Assembly (NCBI RefSeq): GCF_002355435.1
Contig: NZ_AP017313.1
Location: forward strand, 1,984,001 to 2,048,000
Reading direction: 5' to 3'
From: Mucilaginibacter gotjawali
GTDB taxonomy: Bacteria > Bacteroidota > Bacteroidia > Sphingobacteriales > Sphingobacteriaceae
DNA length: 64,000 bases
Shown here piece after piece: positions 1 through 8,819 of the stretch. The position numbers were made by a program, and so were the translations under genes. How positions within the stretch are numbered: the stretch's first letter is position 1; each line of letters begins with the position of its first letter. The notes beneath the pieces are model-generated. The model had not been told where the DNA came from. It made no database searches and saw only the letters and a program-made list of their open reading frames with translations.

Positions 1-567
1 CCTTCCAGCCTGATTTTTTACCTTGGTGTTACCCGAAAAATTGAAAAGCTGGGACACCATACCTTATTTTTCGATGCTGACTTAAAGGTACACGCCAGGG
101 AGATCTATAAAGAACCGCAGTGGCCCACTAAACCACTTTTTTACGTTTGTTGCCCATCGGCGTCAGACGATAGCGTTGCACCGGCAGGGCATGAAAATTT
201 ATTTATACTGATGCCGCTGGCGCCCGGTATTGAAGATACTGAAGCCTTGCGGGAAGAATATTTCGAAATGATCATGCAACGCCTGGAAAACTATACCGGC
301 GTAGCGATCAGAACCGTGCTGGATTACAAAAAGAGTTATTGCGTAAACGATTTCAAATCTGATTACAATTCTTTTAAAGGAAACGCGTACGGCCTCGCAA
401 ATACGCTGATGCAGACTGCACATTTAAAGCCTTCTATCAAAAACAACAAGATCAGGAATCTTTTTTATGCCGGGCAACTCACTGTTCCTGGTCCCGGGGT
501 TCCGCCTTCAATTATTTCAGGCAAGGTTTCGGCTCAATTGCTCATAAAATACCTCAATACTAAATGA
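1..567 (+). CDS. crtI: Phytoene desaturase (CrtI), 3' portion only
   Basis: The reading frame is open from the first base of the window, so the gene begins upstream; about 188 C-terminal residues are visible. CrtI-type desaturases are FAD enzymes that introduce double bases into phytoene to give lycopene. The C-terminal block NLFYAGQLTVPGPGVPPS (about residues 153-170 of the visible part), followed by an SGK helix, is the typical CrtI signature that closes the FAD site. The stop overlaps the crtB start as ATGA, so the two are translationally coupled. The N-terminal Rossmann motif lies outside the window and cannot be checked. Confidence 0.95.
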   Translation, partial: PSSLIFYLGVTRKIEKLGHHTLFFDADLKVHAREIYKEPQWPTKPLFYVCCPSASDDSVAPAGHENLFILMPLAPGIEDTEALREEYFEMIMQRLENYTGVAIRTVLDYKKSYCVNDFKSDYNSFKGNAYGLANTLMQTAHLKPSIKNNKIRNLFYAGQLTVPGPGVPPSIISGKVSAQLLIKYLNTK

Positions 568-1400
568 AAGAAAGATTTGATACTTTATCTGCCATATGCA
601 GCAGGGAAACCACCCGGCATTATAGCACCAGTTTTTCCCTGGGGATACTTTTTTTAAAGAAGGAAGTTCGTGACCCTATACATGCCATATATGGTTTTGT
701 GAGGCTGGCCGACGAAATAGTAGATAGCTTCCATGGTTATCCGAAGTCATTAATGCTGGCTGAATTAAAACGGGATTGTTTTATGGCTATTGAACGGGGC
801 ATCAGTATAAACCCGGTGATCAATTCGTTTCAGCAGGTGGTTAATAAATTCGGCATCCGGCACGACCTAATCAACCAGTTCCTCAACAGCATGGAAATGG
901 ACCTGCACGATCAGTCGTATACCGCCGAAAAATATGAGGAATATATTATGGGTTCTGCTCAGGTTGTCGGCCTGATGTGCCTGCATGTGTTTATTAACGG
1001 CAAGGACGAAGAATTTGAAAGGTTACGAATACCTGCAATGAAATTGGGCTCAGCTTTTCAAAAAGTGAATTTCCTGCGGGACATCAACGCTGATTACCAG
1101 GAATTAAACCGCACGTATTTCCCGGGGGTTAATTTATCTGCCTTCTCAGAAGAAAATAAAAGAGCTATTGAAGCCGATATTTTAAGGGAATTAAACGAGG
1201 CCTTAAACGGGATCAGGCTGTTGCCGTGTTCATGCCGTAAAGGGGTTTACCTGGCTTATGTGTATTACAGGCAGCTTTTCCGCAAGATCACAAAGATCCC
1301 CGCAGAGAAAGTGATGTCGCAACGGATCAGGGTTTCAAACGGCCACAAGTTTTTGCTGATGTTTGATTCATTGGTGAGGTATAAATTAAATGTGTTATGA
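564..1400 (+). CDS. crtB: Phytoene synthase
   Basis: Squalene/phytoene synthase family, 278 residues, near the usual length. It condenses two geranylgeranyl diphosphates to phytoene, the first committed carotenoid step. Both Asp-rich Mg-diphosphate binding motifs are visible: DEIVD at residues 50-54 and DINAD at 173-177, the latter inside the typical block NFLRDINADYQELNRTYFP. The gene overlaps crtI upstream and the next gene downstream by ATGA, so it sits in the middle of a coupled operon. No sign of damage. Confidence 0.97.
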   Translation: MKERFDTLSAICSRETTRHYSTSFSLGILFLKKEVRDPIHAIYGFVRLADEIVDSFHGYPKSLMLAELKRDCFMAIERGISINPVINSFQQVVNKFGIRHDLINQFLNSMEMDLHDQSYTAEKYEEYIMGSAQVVGLMCLHVFINGKDEEFERLRIPAMKLGSAFQKVNFLRDINADYQELNRTYFPGVNLSAFSEENKRAIEADILRELNEALNGIRLLPCSCRKGVYLAYVYYRQLFRKITKIPAEKVMSQRIRVSNGHKFLLMFDSLVRYKLNVL

Positions 1401-1882
1401 CGGTTATATTATGGCTTACCCTGTTGCAGATAAAAATACCGGGTGTACAAACGATTGATCTCAGTACGGTCAGGCATCTTTATCAACGTGCTCCGGTAGT
1501 TAAACAGGACGCCGGGCAACTAAACCGGCTCATGCTGCAGGTTGACAGTGATACGGATGCGCCGGTATTGTTATGCTATAAAGGCGCCAATGAAATGATA
1601 CAGGCAAAATATACATTGAACCCAATAATAAAGCTTCAAAAATTTAACAAGGGTAAAAAACTGATAATAAACGCGGTAAACCGCGATTCCCTCAGCCTGG
1701 AAATACGTTTTATTCGTTATTCTATACAGAGCAATCTGCCGGATTTTTTAGGTTTTCATGATGAACTGTACACTGACAAACGTTTTATAGACGATAACAT
1801 CAATAACAGCAAAGACGCGCAATTAAAAGAAATGATCTTTAACTATTTATCGGCGGCTAAGCCGGACAAATTCAAATTATAG
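1397..1882 (+). CDS. Unknown 161-residue protein in carotenoid operon
   Basis: I do not recognise a family. The frame starts with an ATG that overlaps the crtB stop (ATGA), which supports real translation. The N-terminus has a short hydrophobic stretch (about residues 2-13, VILWLTLLQIKI) that could be a weak signal or anchor. The rest is a mix of beta-type and charged segments without Cys or obvious catalytic motifs, ending in a basic tail. It ends five bases before the idi start. Its place between crtB and idi suggests a carotenoid-related or membrane-associated accessory role, but that is guilt by association only. Confidence 0.75.
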   Translation: MTVILWLTLLQIKIPGVQTIDLSTVRHLYQRAPVVKQDAGQLNRLMLQVDSDTDAPVLLCYKGANEMIQAKYTLNPIIKLQKFNKGKKLIINAVNRDSLSLEIRFIRYSIQSNLPDFLGFHDELYTDKRFIDDNINNSKDAQLKEMIFNYLSAAKPDKFKL

Positions 1883-1887
1883 AAAAA

Positions 1888-2409
1888 TTGAAAGAAAGTG
1901 TAATGCTCGTAAACGCCAAAGGCCAGGCGATTGGGACAATGGATAAAATGGCTGCTCATACTTCAGGAACGCTGCACCGAGCGTTCTCTGTATTTATTTT
2001 TAACAGCAATGGTCAGCTATTGCTGCAGCAAAGGGCCTTTGATAAATATCATTCCGGAGGCTTGTGGACAAATACCTGCTGCAGTCACCCGCGGTTGGGT
2101 GAAATGACCATTGATGCTGCCCGCCGGCGATTAAAAGAAGAAATGGGAATTGAAAGCGAATTAACAGAGTTATTTCAGTTTACCTATCGGCACGAATTTG
2201 ATAACGGGTTAATTGAGCACGAATATGATCACGTATTTATCGGCATATGTGATCAAACGCCTGAACCGAACCCTACTGAAGTTGCTGGTTTTAAATATGT
2301 AGAAGCAGATAATTTGATTTTATCATTGATAGAACATCCCGGTGAATTTACTGCCTGGTTTAAGATTTGTTTCGAAAAGGTGTTAGAAAATTATTATCAA
2401 ATATATTAA
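1888..2409 (+). CDS. idi: Isopentenyl-diphosphate delta-isomerase, type 1
   Basis: Type I IDI (Nudix fold) interconverts IPP and DMAPP and so supplies the prenyl starter for carotenoids. Visible motifs are the metal/catalytic TNTCCSHP (Cys64/65, His67) and EHEYDHVF (Glu110-Glu112), with the Nudix-like helix AARRRLKEEMGIE around 78-90. I chose the TTG at 1888 because residues 3-9 (ESVMLVN) align with the conserved first strand of the family (E-x-V-I-L-x-N); the in-frame ATG at 1903 would remove half of that strand. Length 173 is normal. It lies five bases after the preceding stop and three before crtZ. Confidence 0.95.
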   Translation: MKESVMLVNAKGQAIGTMDKMAAHTSGTLHRAFSVFIFNSNGQLLLQQRAFDKYHSGGLWTNTCCSHPRLGEMTIDAARRRLKEEMGIESELTELFQFTYRHEFDNGLIEHEYDHVFIGICDQTPEPNPTEVAGFKYVEADNLILSLIEHPGEFTAWFKICFEKVLENYYQIY

Positions 2410-2412
2410 GCT

Positions 2413-2883
2413 ATGAATCTGCTAATTTATATCGGCATTGTTTTAACCACATTTATTGGAATGGAAGGTGTTGCGTGGTTAACACATAAATACATTATGC
2501 ATGGTGTTTTTTGGTTCCTGCATCGTGACCATCATCATAAAGACCATTACGGCTTTCTTGAACGGAATGATTTTTTCTTCCTGATTTTTGCCCTGCCCGG
2601 CATTGCATGCCTGGCAACAGGTACCATCTATCATTTACCGGCCTGCACCTGTATTGGCATTGGCATTACCCTTTATGGCGCATGCTACTTTTTTGTCCAC
2701 GATCTTTTTATTCATCAACGGGTAAAGGTACTGCGTAATTCGGAAAACTGGTATTTGAAGGCGATCAGAAGGGCGCACAAGATGCACCACAAACATACTG
2801 GGAAATATGATGGCGAAAGCTTTGGTATGCTCTGGGTCTCCCGGAAATACTTCCGTAACAACCAAAAAAACACACAGGAATGA
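2413..2883 (+). CDS. crtZ: Beta-carotene hydroxylase
   Basis: Non-heme di-iron membrane hydroxylase of the fatty-acid-hydroxylase superfamily. It hydroxylates beta-ionone rings (beta-carotene to zeaxanthin). All four His clusters are visible: HKYIMH (25-30), HRDHH (37-41), HDLFIH (96-101) and HKMHH (122-126). Hydrophobic segments at about 3-20, 55-72 and 78-97 fit an integral inner-membrane protein. Length 156 is typical. The stop overlaps the lycopene cyclase start as ATGA, so hydroxylase and cyclase are translated together, in line with consecutive steps. Confidence 0.95.
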   Translation: MNLLIYIGIVLTTFIGMEGVAWLTHKYIMHGVFWFLHRDHHHKDHYGFLERNDFFFLIFALPGIACLATGTIYHLPACTCIGIGITLYGACYFFVHDLFIHQRVKVLRNSENWYLKAIRRAHKMHHKHTGKYDGESFGMLWVSRKYFRNNQKNTQE

Positions 2884-3640
2884 AATTTACGTATCTCCTG
2901 GTCGACTTTTTTACGGTACTCATTCCCTTTGTCTTTTCATTTCATCCGCAGATAAAGTTTTACAAGCACTGGCCTGCGCTGTTTCCGGCTATGATTGTGA
3001 CCGGGATAATCTTTATAGCCTGGGATATGTATTTCACCCAATTAAAAATATGGGGTTTTAACCCCGACTATTTAACAGGAGTTTATATGGGTAGCCTGCC
3101 TGTTGAAGAGGTGCTTTTCTTTTTTTGCATTCCCTATTCATGCATATTTACCTATGCTTGTTTCAACGTGCTGTTTAAAAAAGACTATCTGAACGTGCAA
3201 CACTTTTCATAAGCACCGTATTGATTGTTTTGTCGGCATTTATGGTAATTCTTTTCAGTGCTCATTTTTATACGGTTTATACATTTGCGTCTTTAGCTAT
3301 CTTGTTATTTACAGCGCAGTACATCTTAAAAGTAACCTGGCTTTCCGTATTTTATATTACGTACCTGGCGCTTTTATTGCCTTTTTTTATTGTAAACGGG
3401 TTACTAACGGGTACCGGGCTGCAGGCTCCTGTTGTTTGGTATAACCCGGCACAAATCATCAATCTCCGGATGTTAACCATACCCTTTGAAGATATATTTT
3501 ATGGCATGGATCTGATCCTGCTTAATATGATTATTTACACTTTCTTAATCAAAAAAAATTGCCAACCACAAAATACAGCGCAGGCATCGGTGCAACTACC
3601 TCAAATAATGCTAATTCCAACAAAAATCCATGATAAATAA
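2880..3640 (+). pseudogene. Lycopene beta-cyclase, CrtYcd type, split by a frameshift
   Basis: Two adjacent frames together encode a membrane lycopene cyclase of the CrtYc/CrtYd family, which cyclises lycopene ends to beta rings. Part 1 (2880-3212, 110 residues) carries the conserved WDMYFT block and the PVEEVLFF motif. Part 2 (3221-3640, 139 residues) carries further transmembrane helices and the P-F-E-D motif near its centre. In Bacteroidota these are normally one fused protein. Reading on from codon CTG at 3189 directly into GAA CGT GCA, as if one G were missing, gives a continuous ERATLFIST junction and a protein of about 253 residues. The second frame has no ATG near its start. A true two-gene CrtYc/CrtYd arrangement, as in actinobacteria, is the alternative. 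The 3' end overlaps folE by 11 bases. Confidence 0.8.
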
Positions 3641-4313
3641 CGAAACATTGAATGACCGTACTATTGAACAGGTTGTAAGTGATCTTGAACAGGAACATCA
3701 TAGTTCAGCGTTTAACACCCCCCTGCGGCCTGATGCATTTGAAATGGACGATGAAACTAAAATCGATCATATTGCCAGGCATTTCAGATCCATTATGGAG
3801 GTGCTGGGGATGGATCTGGATGATGATAGTTTAAAAGACACTCCTAAAAGGGTCGCCAAAATGTATGTAAAGGAAATATTCAGCGGCCTTAATCCGGCAA
3901 ATAAACCCCAACCTACACTATTTAGCAATCCTTTTAAGTACAAACAGATGCTGGTGGAAAGAAATATTGCCGTATTCAGCAATTGTGAGCATCACTTTGT
4001 CCCCATTGTTGGTAAGGCCCATGTTGCTTATATCAGCAACGGGCAGGTGATCGGTTTGTCAAAATTGAACCGGATCGTTCAATATTGTTCTCAACGGCCG
4101 CAGGTACAGGAAAGGCTCACCATTCAAATAGCCAATATGCTGAAAGAGGCACTGGGCACCGGGGACGTTGCGGTTATAATAGATGCGCATCACCATTGTG
4201 TTTCAAGCCGGGGTATCAGGGATGCCGGGAGTACAACGGTAACAGCCGAATATGGCGGCCAATTCTTAAATGCCGAAACAAAAAATGAATTTCTAAAATA
4301 TATAGGATCATGA
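3630..4313 (+). CDS. folE: GTP cyclohydrolase I
   Basis: Converts GTP to 7,8-dihydroneopterin triphosphate, the entry to folate and other pterins. Visible motifs are DTPKRVAKMY (70-79), zinc-site NCEHHF (118-123, Cys119, His121/122), the substrate loop GLSKLNRIV (142-150) and AHHHCVSSRG (186-195, second zinc Cys190). Length 227 is normal with a slightly long N-terminus. It overlaps the cyclase end and, by ATGA, the following SDR. A folE inside a carotenoid operon suggests a dedicated pterin supply, possibly for a light-related cofactor, but no photolyase is in this window. Confidence 0.96.
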   Translation: MINNETLNDRTIEQVVSDLEQEHHSSAFNTPLRPDAFEMDDETKIDHIARHFRSIMEVLGMDLDDDSLKDTPKRVAKMYVKEIFSGLNPANKPQPTLFSNPFKYKQMLVERNIAVFSNCEHHFVPIVGKAHVAYISNGQVIGLSKLNRIVQYCSQRPQVQERLTIQIANMLKEALGTGDVAVIIDAHHHCVSSRGIRDAGSTTVTAEYGGQFLNAETKNEFLKYIGS

Positions 4314-5026
4314 ATTTTGAGGGGAAAAACATACTTGTAGTCGGCGGAAGTTCAGGTATTGGCCTGTCATTGGTTAAAATGTTAAATGCTAATTATGCCA
4401 CGGTATATGTCATTTCAAGGTCTGAGCCGGATAATTTGCCGGTAGGGGTTAAGCATCTGCAAACCGATATTACAGCAACACTTGATGCAATTACAGGGTT
4501 TCTGCCCGATGCATTACACGGACTAGTGTACTCAGTCGGCAGTATTAATCTTAAGCCATTCAACAGGCTTACAGAAGCCGATTTTTTAAACGACTACCGG
4601 ATCAATGTTTTGGGTGCAGCACGTATTATCCAGCAATCGCTTAAACAATTAAAAAATGCAGGCAGCGCATCTGTCGTTTTGATCAGCTCAGTTGCAGCGC
4701 AAACAGGGATGCCATACCATGCAAGTATAGCTGCTGCAAAAGGCGCAGTTGAAGGCATTGCGTTGTCACTGGCTGCTGAGCTGTCCGTTAGCCAGATACG
4801 GGTAAATGTGGTAGCGCCTTCGCTTACCAACACCCCGTTGGCGCAAAACCTGCTGAACACCCCTGAAAAAAGAGAAGCGTCGGCAAAAAGGCATCCATTG
4901 GCGAAATATGGTCAGCCTGAAGATATCAGTAATGCTATAAGCTTCTTATTGTCAGACGATAGCAACTGGATCACCGGGCAGGTGATCGGCATTGACGGCG
5001 GCCTGGGTAAATTAAAAACAATTTAA
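4310..5026 (+). CDS. SDR oxidoreductase with atypical active site
   Basis: Classical-length short-chain dehydrogenase (238 residues) with cofactor motif GGSSGIG (12-18), a Ser of the catalytic region in LISSVAA (124-130) and C-terminal ITGQVIGIDGG. The usual Tyr-x-x-x-Lys is not present: Lys144 is retained, but the residue four before it is Ile140 (PYHASIAAAKGA). It may therefore be a catalytically altered SDR subfamily. Coupled by ATGA overlap to folE, which suggests a joint pterin-related role, for example reduction of a pterin side chain; this is inference only. Confidence 0.88.
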   Translation: MNFEGKNILVVGGSSGIGLSLVKMLNANYATVYVISRSEPDNLPVGVKHLQTDITATLDAITGFLPDALHGLVYSVGSINLKPFNRLTEADFLNDYRINVLGAARIIQQSLKQLKNAGSASVVLISSVAAQTGMPYHASIAAAKGAVEGIALSLAAELSVSQIRVNVVAPSLTNTPLAQNLLNTPEKREASAKRHPLAKYGQPEDISNAISFLLSDDSNWITGQVIGIDGGLGKLKTI

Positions 5027-5027
5027 T

Positions 5028-5684
5028 ATGGTAAGTATGAAGAGTGATCGGATTGGTGAACTCGATAAACAATATCGGATCAACCTGATCAATAGCTTGG
5101 TGGGTTATAAATCTTTACACCTGCTGGGCACCGCAGGCACTGATGGCATTACTAATTTATGCATGGTTAGTTCTGTGTTTCACCTTGGTTCAAACCCGCC
5201 GTTGCTGGGCCTTGTGATGCGCCCGGAACGCGACCATAATGATACGCTTCGGAATATCAGCGAAACGGGGCAATACACTTTGAATAATGTGTTACCCGAA
5301 TGGTATATGCAGGCGCATCAAACCAGTGCCAGTTACCCATCACGCGTATCTGAATTCGATACTTGTGGTTTTACAAAACAATATGTTAGTGGCTTTAAAG
5401 CGCCTTTTGTAGGGCAATCCACTGTTCGTGTTGCCCTTGAACCACGTGAGTTTATCGATATGGAAATTAACGGTACTACTATTATTGTCGGGGAGATCGT
5501 CCATCTGTTAATTGAAGACAAATTGATTTGCAGTGATGGTACGGTTGATCACTGTAAAGCAAAAACAATGACAGTAGCCGGATTGGATAACTATTGCCTT
5601 CCGCAGCCGGTAGGGCGACTGGCCTATGCAAAGCCGGGAATTGAACCTCATTTGTATACAAATAACAATAAATACGTGATATAA
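5028..5684 (+). CDS. Flavin reductase-like / FMN-binding split-barrel protein
   Basis: 218 residues of the flavin-reductase-like FMN-binding split-barrel family. The conserved opening LLGTAGTDGITNLCMVSSVFHLGSNPPLLGLVM and the later N-D-T-L-R-N pattern fit this family, which binds FMN and reduces it or uses it in redox chemistry. Start at 5028 directly follows the SDR stop; an in-frame ATG at 5037 is a possible alternative. It immediately precedes an FAD oxidase and follows the SDR, so a redox relay of SDR, flavoprotein and oxidase in the same operon is plausible. Substrate unknown. Confidence 0.85.
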   Translation: MVSMKSDRIGELDKQYRINLINSLVGYKSLHLLGTAGTDGITNLCMVSSVFHLGSNPPLLGLVMRPERDHNDTLRNISETGQYTLNNVLPEWYMQAHQTSASYPSRVSEFDTCGFTKQYVSGFKAPFVGQSTVRVALEPREFIDMEINGTTIIVGEIVHLLIEDKLICSDGTVDHCKAKTMTVAGLDNYCLPQPVGRLAYAKPGIEPHLYTNNNKYVI

Positions 5685-5687
5685 GTG

Positions 5688-6935
5688 ATGAAAAAGGATG
5701 CGGACGTAATTATTATTGGTGCAGGTTTAGCAGGTTTAACAGCAGCTAAAGTATTAAAGGCAGCCGGCAAATCGGTCCTGGTAATTGAAGCTTCGGATGC
5801 TGTGGGTGGCAGGGTAAGAACAGATGAAGTTGATGGCTTCCTGCTTGACCGGGGGTTCCAGGTTTTCCTGACCGCTTATCCTGAAGCGAAACGTTTTTTA
5901 GATTACGAAGCGCTGGACCTCTGCCGGTTCGACCCCGGCGCGATGATCTTAGCCAGAAAAGGTATTAGCCGGATAGGCGATCCCATGAGGAAGCCGGGTA
6001 CCCTGTTGAGTACTTTGTTTTCATCAGCCGCGACATTTACGGATAAACTGCGAATGCTGCGACTGAAGTTAAAGCTTTCCCGTAAAACGATCGATGCTAT
6101 TTTTGCAGAACCAGAGATCACAACCTTAGCCTACCTCAAAAAAGAAGGATTTAGCGAAACAATCATGAGCCGGTTCTTTAAGCCCTTCATGACCGGCATT
6201 TTTCTGGAGGACCAATTAAGCACATCAAGCAGGATGTTTGAATTCGTGTTTAAAATGTTTAGTGAAGGAGATGCAGCCATTCCCGCTAAAGGAATGGGGG
6301 CGATCCCATTACAATTGGCCAAGTGTTTGTCAGCAGACGAGATCTTGTTTAATCAGCGCGTATGGGCAATGGAAGACAATAACGTAACAACTACTAAGGG
6401 GGCAATTTTTCAAGGTGATTTTATACTTATTGCTACTGACCGCCTCTGTTTACCCATGCCGCTTCAACAATCTGTAAACGCCTATCATTCCGTTACCAAT
6501 ATTTATTTTACGGCCGATAAAAAGCCTTTTGAATTACCGTTGATCACTTTGAATAGCCTCCCTGGAAAGCTGGTAAATAATATTGCAGTAATGAACAATG
6601 TATCATCCCGCTATTCATCAAATGGGGATGCTTTAATATCGTTATCGCTCATTGGCGATCACTCGTTGACCGGCGAAAAAGAACTTTGCGCAAGTGTTAT
6701 AGATGAATTGAAATACTGGTACCCCGAAGCAATTAACTGGAAGCATTTAAAAACTTATCACATTCCATATGCGTTACCAAATGACGATCATGTGCTTAAT
6801 GAGCCGGTATATAAAAATATGCGTTTGAATGCCAATTGTTTTGTTTGCGGTGATTATTTGATGAATGGCTCGATAAATGCGGCCATGAAAAGCGGAAGAT
6901 TGGCTGCAGAAGCCGTTATAAATACCATGGGCTAA
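5688..6935 (+). CDS. FAD-dependent amine-oxidase/desaturase-like oxidoreductase
   Basis: About 415 residues. The N-terminal dinucleotide motif GAGLAGLTAAK, followed by the acidic end of strand 2 (VIEASDAVGGRVRTD), is the flavin-containing amine oxidase / phytoene-desaturase fold. The block LDRGFQVFLTAYPE and the C-terminal CGDYLMNGSINAAMKSGRLAAE (second FAD contact) support an intact enzyme. ATG 5688 is preferred over the GTG at 5685. In this setting it may desaturate or oxidise a carotenoid or other isoprenoid, but the substrate cannot be read from sequence. The stop overlaps the next start (TAATG). Confidence 0.88.
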   Translation: MKKDADVIIIGAGLAGLTAAKVLKAAGKSVLVIEASDAVGGRVRTDEVDGFLLDRGFQVFLTAYPEAKRFLDYEALDLCRFDPGAMILARKGISRIGDPMRKPGTLLSTLFSSAATFTDKLRMLRLKLKLSRKTIDAIFAEPEITTLAYLKKEGFSETIMSRFFKPFMTGIFLEDQLSTSSRMFEFVFKMFSEGDAAIPAKGMGAIPLQLAKCLSADEILFNQRVWAMEDNNVTTTKGAIFQGDFILIATDRLCLPMPLQQSVNAYHSVTNIYFTADKKPFELPLITLNSLPGKLVNNIAVMNNVSSRYSSNGDALISLSLIGDHSLTGEKELCASVIDELKYWYPEAINWKHLKTYHIPYALPNDDHVLNEPVYKNMRLNANCFVCGDYLMNGSINAAMKSGRLAAEAVINTMG

Positions 6936-8011
6936 TGATGACCGGACAAAGAAATTACGGCGATAAGTTTTTAAACGTCAAAAGAAGGACCGGAGACCCG
7001 CCGGCAGATGATTTTGTGAAATATATATTTGCTGACCCTGTAAAGAAGCAGGAATTGCAGCAATTGCTGAGCGGAAATCCAGGCGCAGGCCAATTAAATT
7101 GTTTAAAAGAAGCTTATCCCGATTTTGCATTTATACGTGACGCCGCCGAATTACCCTCATGGGCTCAACCCCGGTTGATGAAAGCCGGGTCAGTTTTTTT
7201 TGTAAGGCATTCCGTAAATATCATGAGTTTACTTGGCCTGCTATCTTTACCGTACTGTTATACGGCTGCAAATGGCGCTATGGTTTTATATCTATCCGAA
7301 CTTATCCGGAAACAAACTACCAAAAGGCTTTATGACACTGCCGTTTTTGTTTGGGAAGTAATGGGCCCGGATGCATTTGAAAAACAGGGCAATGCGTTTA
7401 ATGAGATCCTGAAAATACGCATTATGCACGCTGCAGTTCGTTATTACACGCTTAAAAGTGATAAATGGGATGATAGCTGGGGCTTTCCAATTAACCAGGA
7501 AGATATGGCAGGAACCAATCTTTCTTTCTCTTTGATCGTGATCCGTGGGCTCCGGTTGCTTGGTATACCGGTTAGTCAGCCGGAACAGGAAGCATTTATG
7601 CATATTTGGGCTGTGATTGGTTATTTGACGGGCTTAAATGAAGATTTAATTCCTGAAAACGCCAGGCAGGCCCGGCAACTTGACGAGATGATCAAACAGC
7701 GCCAGTTCTGTGTTTCTGCGCAAGGCAAGGAACTCTCTAAATCGCTTGTTGAACACATCCTGGCGGTTAATAAAAGTAAAGCGTCGGCAAATGATATATT
7801 GGGTTTAATGCGTTACCTGCTTGGAAATGAAATTGCAGATATGCTTTCGATTAATGCCCCTGAGTTGCCCGGTTACAAACTTACGCTGATTAGAACATTG
7901 AATTTTTTGAAGACTTTTAATCCAATATTTGACAGCAGTGAAAGTTACCGAAGGGCATATGCCGGGTTTAAAATGCAGAACCCTGAACTGGCAAAAACGG
8001 GACATGTTTGA
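6935..8011 (+). CDS. Oxygenase of the MpaB / DUF2236 family
   Basis: 358 residues with DUF2236 hallmarks: RIMHAAVR (162-169, His165) and PINQEDMAGT (185-194). The family includes MpaB and the rubber oxygenase Lcp, which bind heme through a conserved His and cleave isoprenoid chains with O2. Placement at the end of a carotenoid operon is consistent with an oxygenase acting on an isoprenoid, but activity and heme ligation are inferred from family only. The N-terminus lacks a signal peptide. It overlaps the FAD oxidase stop and precedes the MarR gene by 32 bases. Confidence 0.8.
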   Translation: MMTGQRNYGDKFLNVKRRTGDPPADDFVKYIFADPVKKQELQQLLSGNPGAGQLNCLKEAYPDFAFIRDAAELPSWAQPRLMKAGSVFFVRHSVNIMSLLGLLSLPYCYTAANGAMVLYLSELIRKQTTKRLYDTAVFVWEVMGPDAFEKQGNAFNEILKIRIMHAAVRYYTLKSDKWDDSWGFPINQEDMAGTNLSFSLIVIRGLRLLGIPVSQPEQEAFMHIWAVIGYLTGLNEDLIPENARQARQLDEMIKQRQFCVSAQGKELSKSLVEHILAVNKSKASANDILGLMRYLLGNEIADMLSINAPELPGYKLTLIRTLNFLKTFNPIFDSSESYRRAYAGFKMQNPELAKTGHV

Positions 8012-8043
8012 ATAGTTAACCATTACTGATAACTTTACGCACC

Positions 8044-8733
8044 ATGAAATCATACCAACTTATTCATCAGTTAATAGATCTTGTAGCCCAACTGGAAGAA
8101 GAGAACCAGGGGCAGGAAGTGTCTATTCAGGATTTTACAGGTTTTTTGTTGAATAAAGTTGGAGATCCTTCCGGGGATTTGGTGAATAGCGAAGTGAGGT
8201 TTGGAAGTAATGATACAGCCGCACTGGAGATCGCTTACCAGCTGGATAATAACATCGGCAGGTTATTTGTGTTTATGAGCCGTTACGCAAAGTATTATAT
8301 CAAAAAGGCTTTAGAAGGAACTTCTTTACAAACAGGGGAGGATTTTACGGCACTGGCTATTTTACTTACCCACAATCATTTATCAAAAAGCGAGTTGATC
8401 AGCCATAATTTGCAGGAAAAAACATCAGGCACTGAAGTCATCCGGCGACTGATAGCCGCAGGATTGGTAAGGCAATGGGATGATGTAAAAGATAAAAGAA
8501 GCAAGCATATTGCGATCACAAACGAAGGCAGGGAATTGCTTTACCGGGTATTTGTGGATATGAACCGCGTTAGTAAAATGATTACAGGGAAGTTGTCGAT
8601 TGCCGAAAAATTTACGCTGCAATATCTTTTACAAAAGCTGGAAAATTTTCATCTGGAACACTATGAAAAGAAAACCATAACAACCAAGGCAGACCTTATA
8701 AGCTTTATGGGAGATAACAGCGCTGGAAAATAA
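8044..8733 (+). CDS. MarR-family winged-helix regulator
   Basis: 229 residues. The central winged helix (about 110-170) shows the pattern LAILLTHNHLSKSELISHNLQEKTSGTEVIRRLIAAGLV...DVKDKRSKHIAITNEGRELL, characteristic of MarR proteins: recognition helix, then the wing with D-x-R. N- and C-terminal helices would form the dimer. It is the last gene of the carotenoid operon, 32 bases after the oxygenase, so it may autoregulate the cluster or sense a pigment-related ligand. Target sites are not in the window because the operon promoter is upstream. Confidence 0.88.
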   Translation: MKSYQLIHQLIDLVAQLEEENQGQEVSIQDFTGFLLNKVGDPSGDLVNSEVRFGSNDTAALEIAYQLDNNIGRLFVFMSRYAKYYIKKALEGTSLQTGEDFTALAILLTHNHLSKSELISHNLQEKTSGTEVIRRLIAAGLVRQWDDVKDKRSKHIAITNEGRELLYRVFVDMNRVSKMITGKLSIAEKFTLQYLLQKLENFHLEHYEKKTITTKADLISFMGDNSAGK

Positions 8734-8794
8734 GCGAAACCTTACTTTGCGGTTTACCGGCACTGCCCGCATAATGGAAACAGCTTTACAAGAG

Positions 8795-8819
8795 CCCGCA
8801 CTTAGCGGGGGGTTTTATT
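8795..8819 (+). terminator. Likely terminator of the carotenoid operon
   Basis: Stem CCCGC / GCGGG with loop ACTTA, followed by GGGGTTTTATTTTT. It lies about 60 bases after the MarR stop. The stem is short, so strength is uncertain. Confidence 0.6.
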
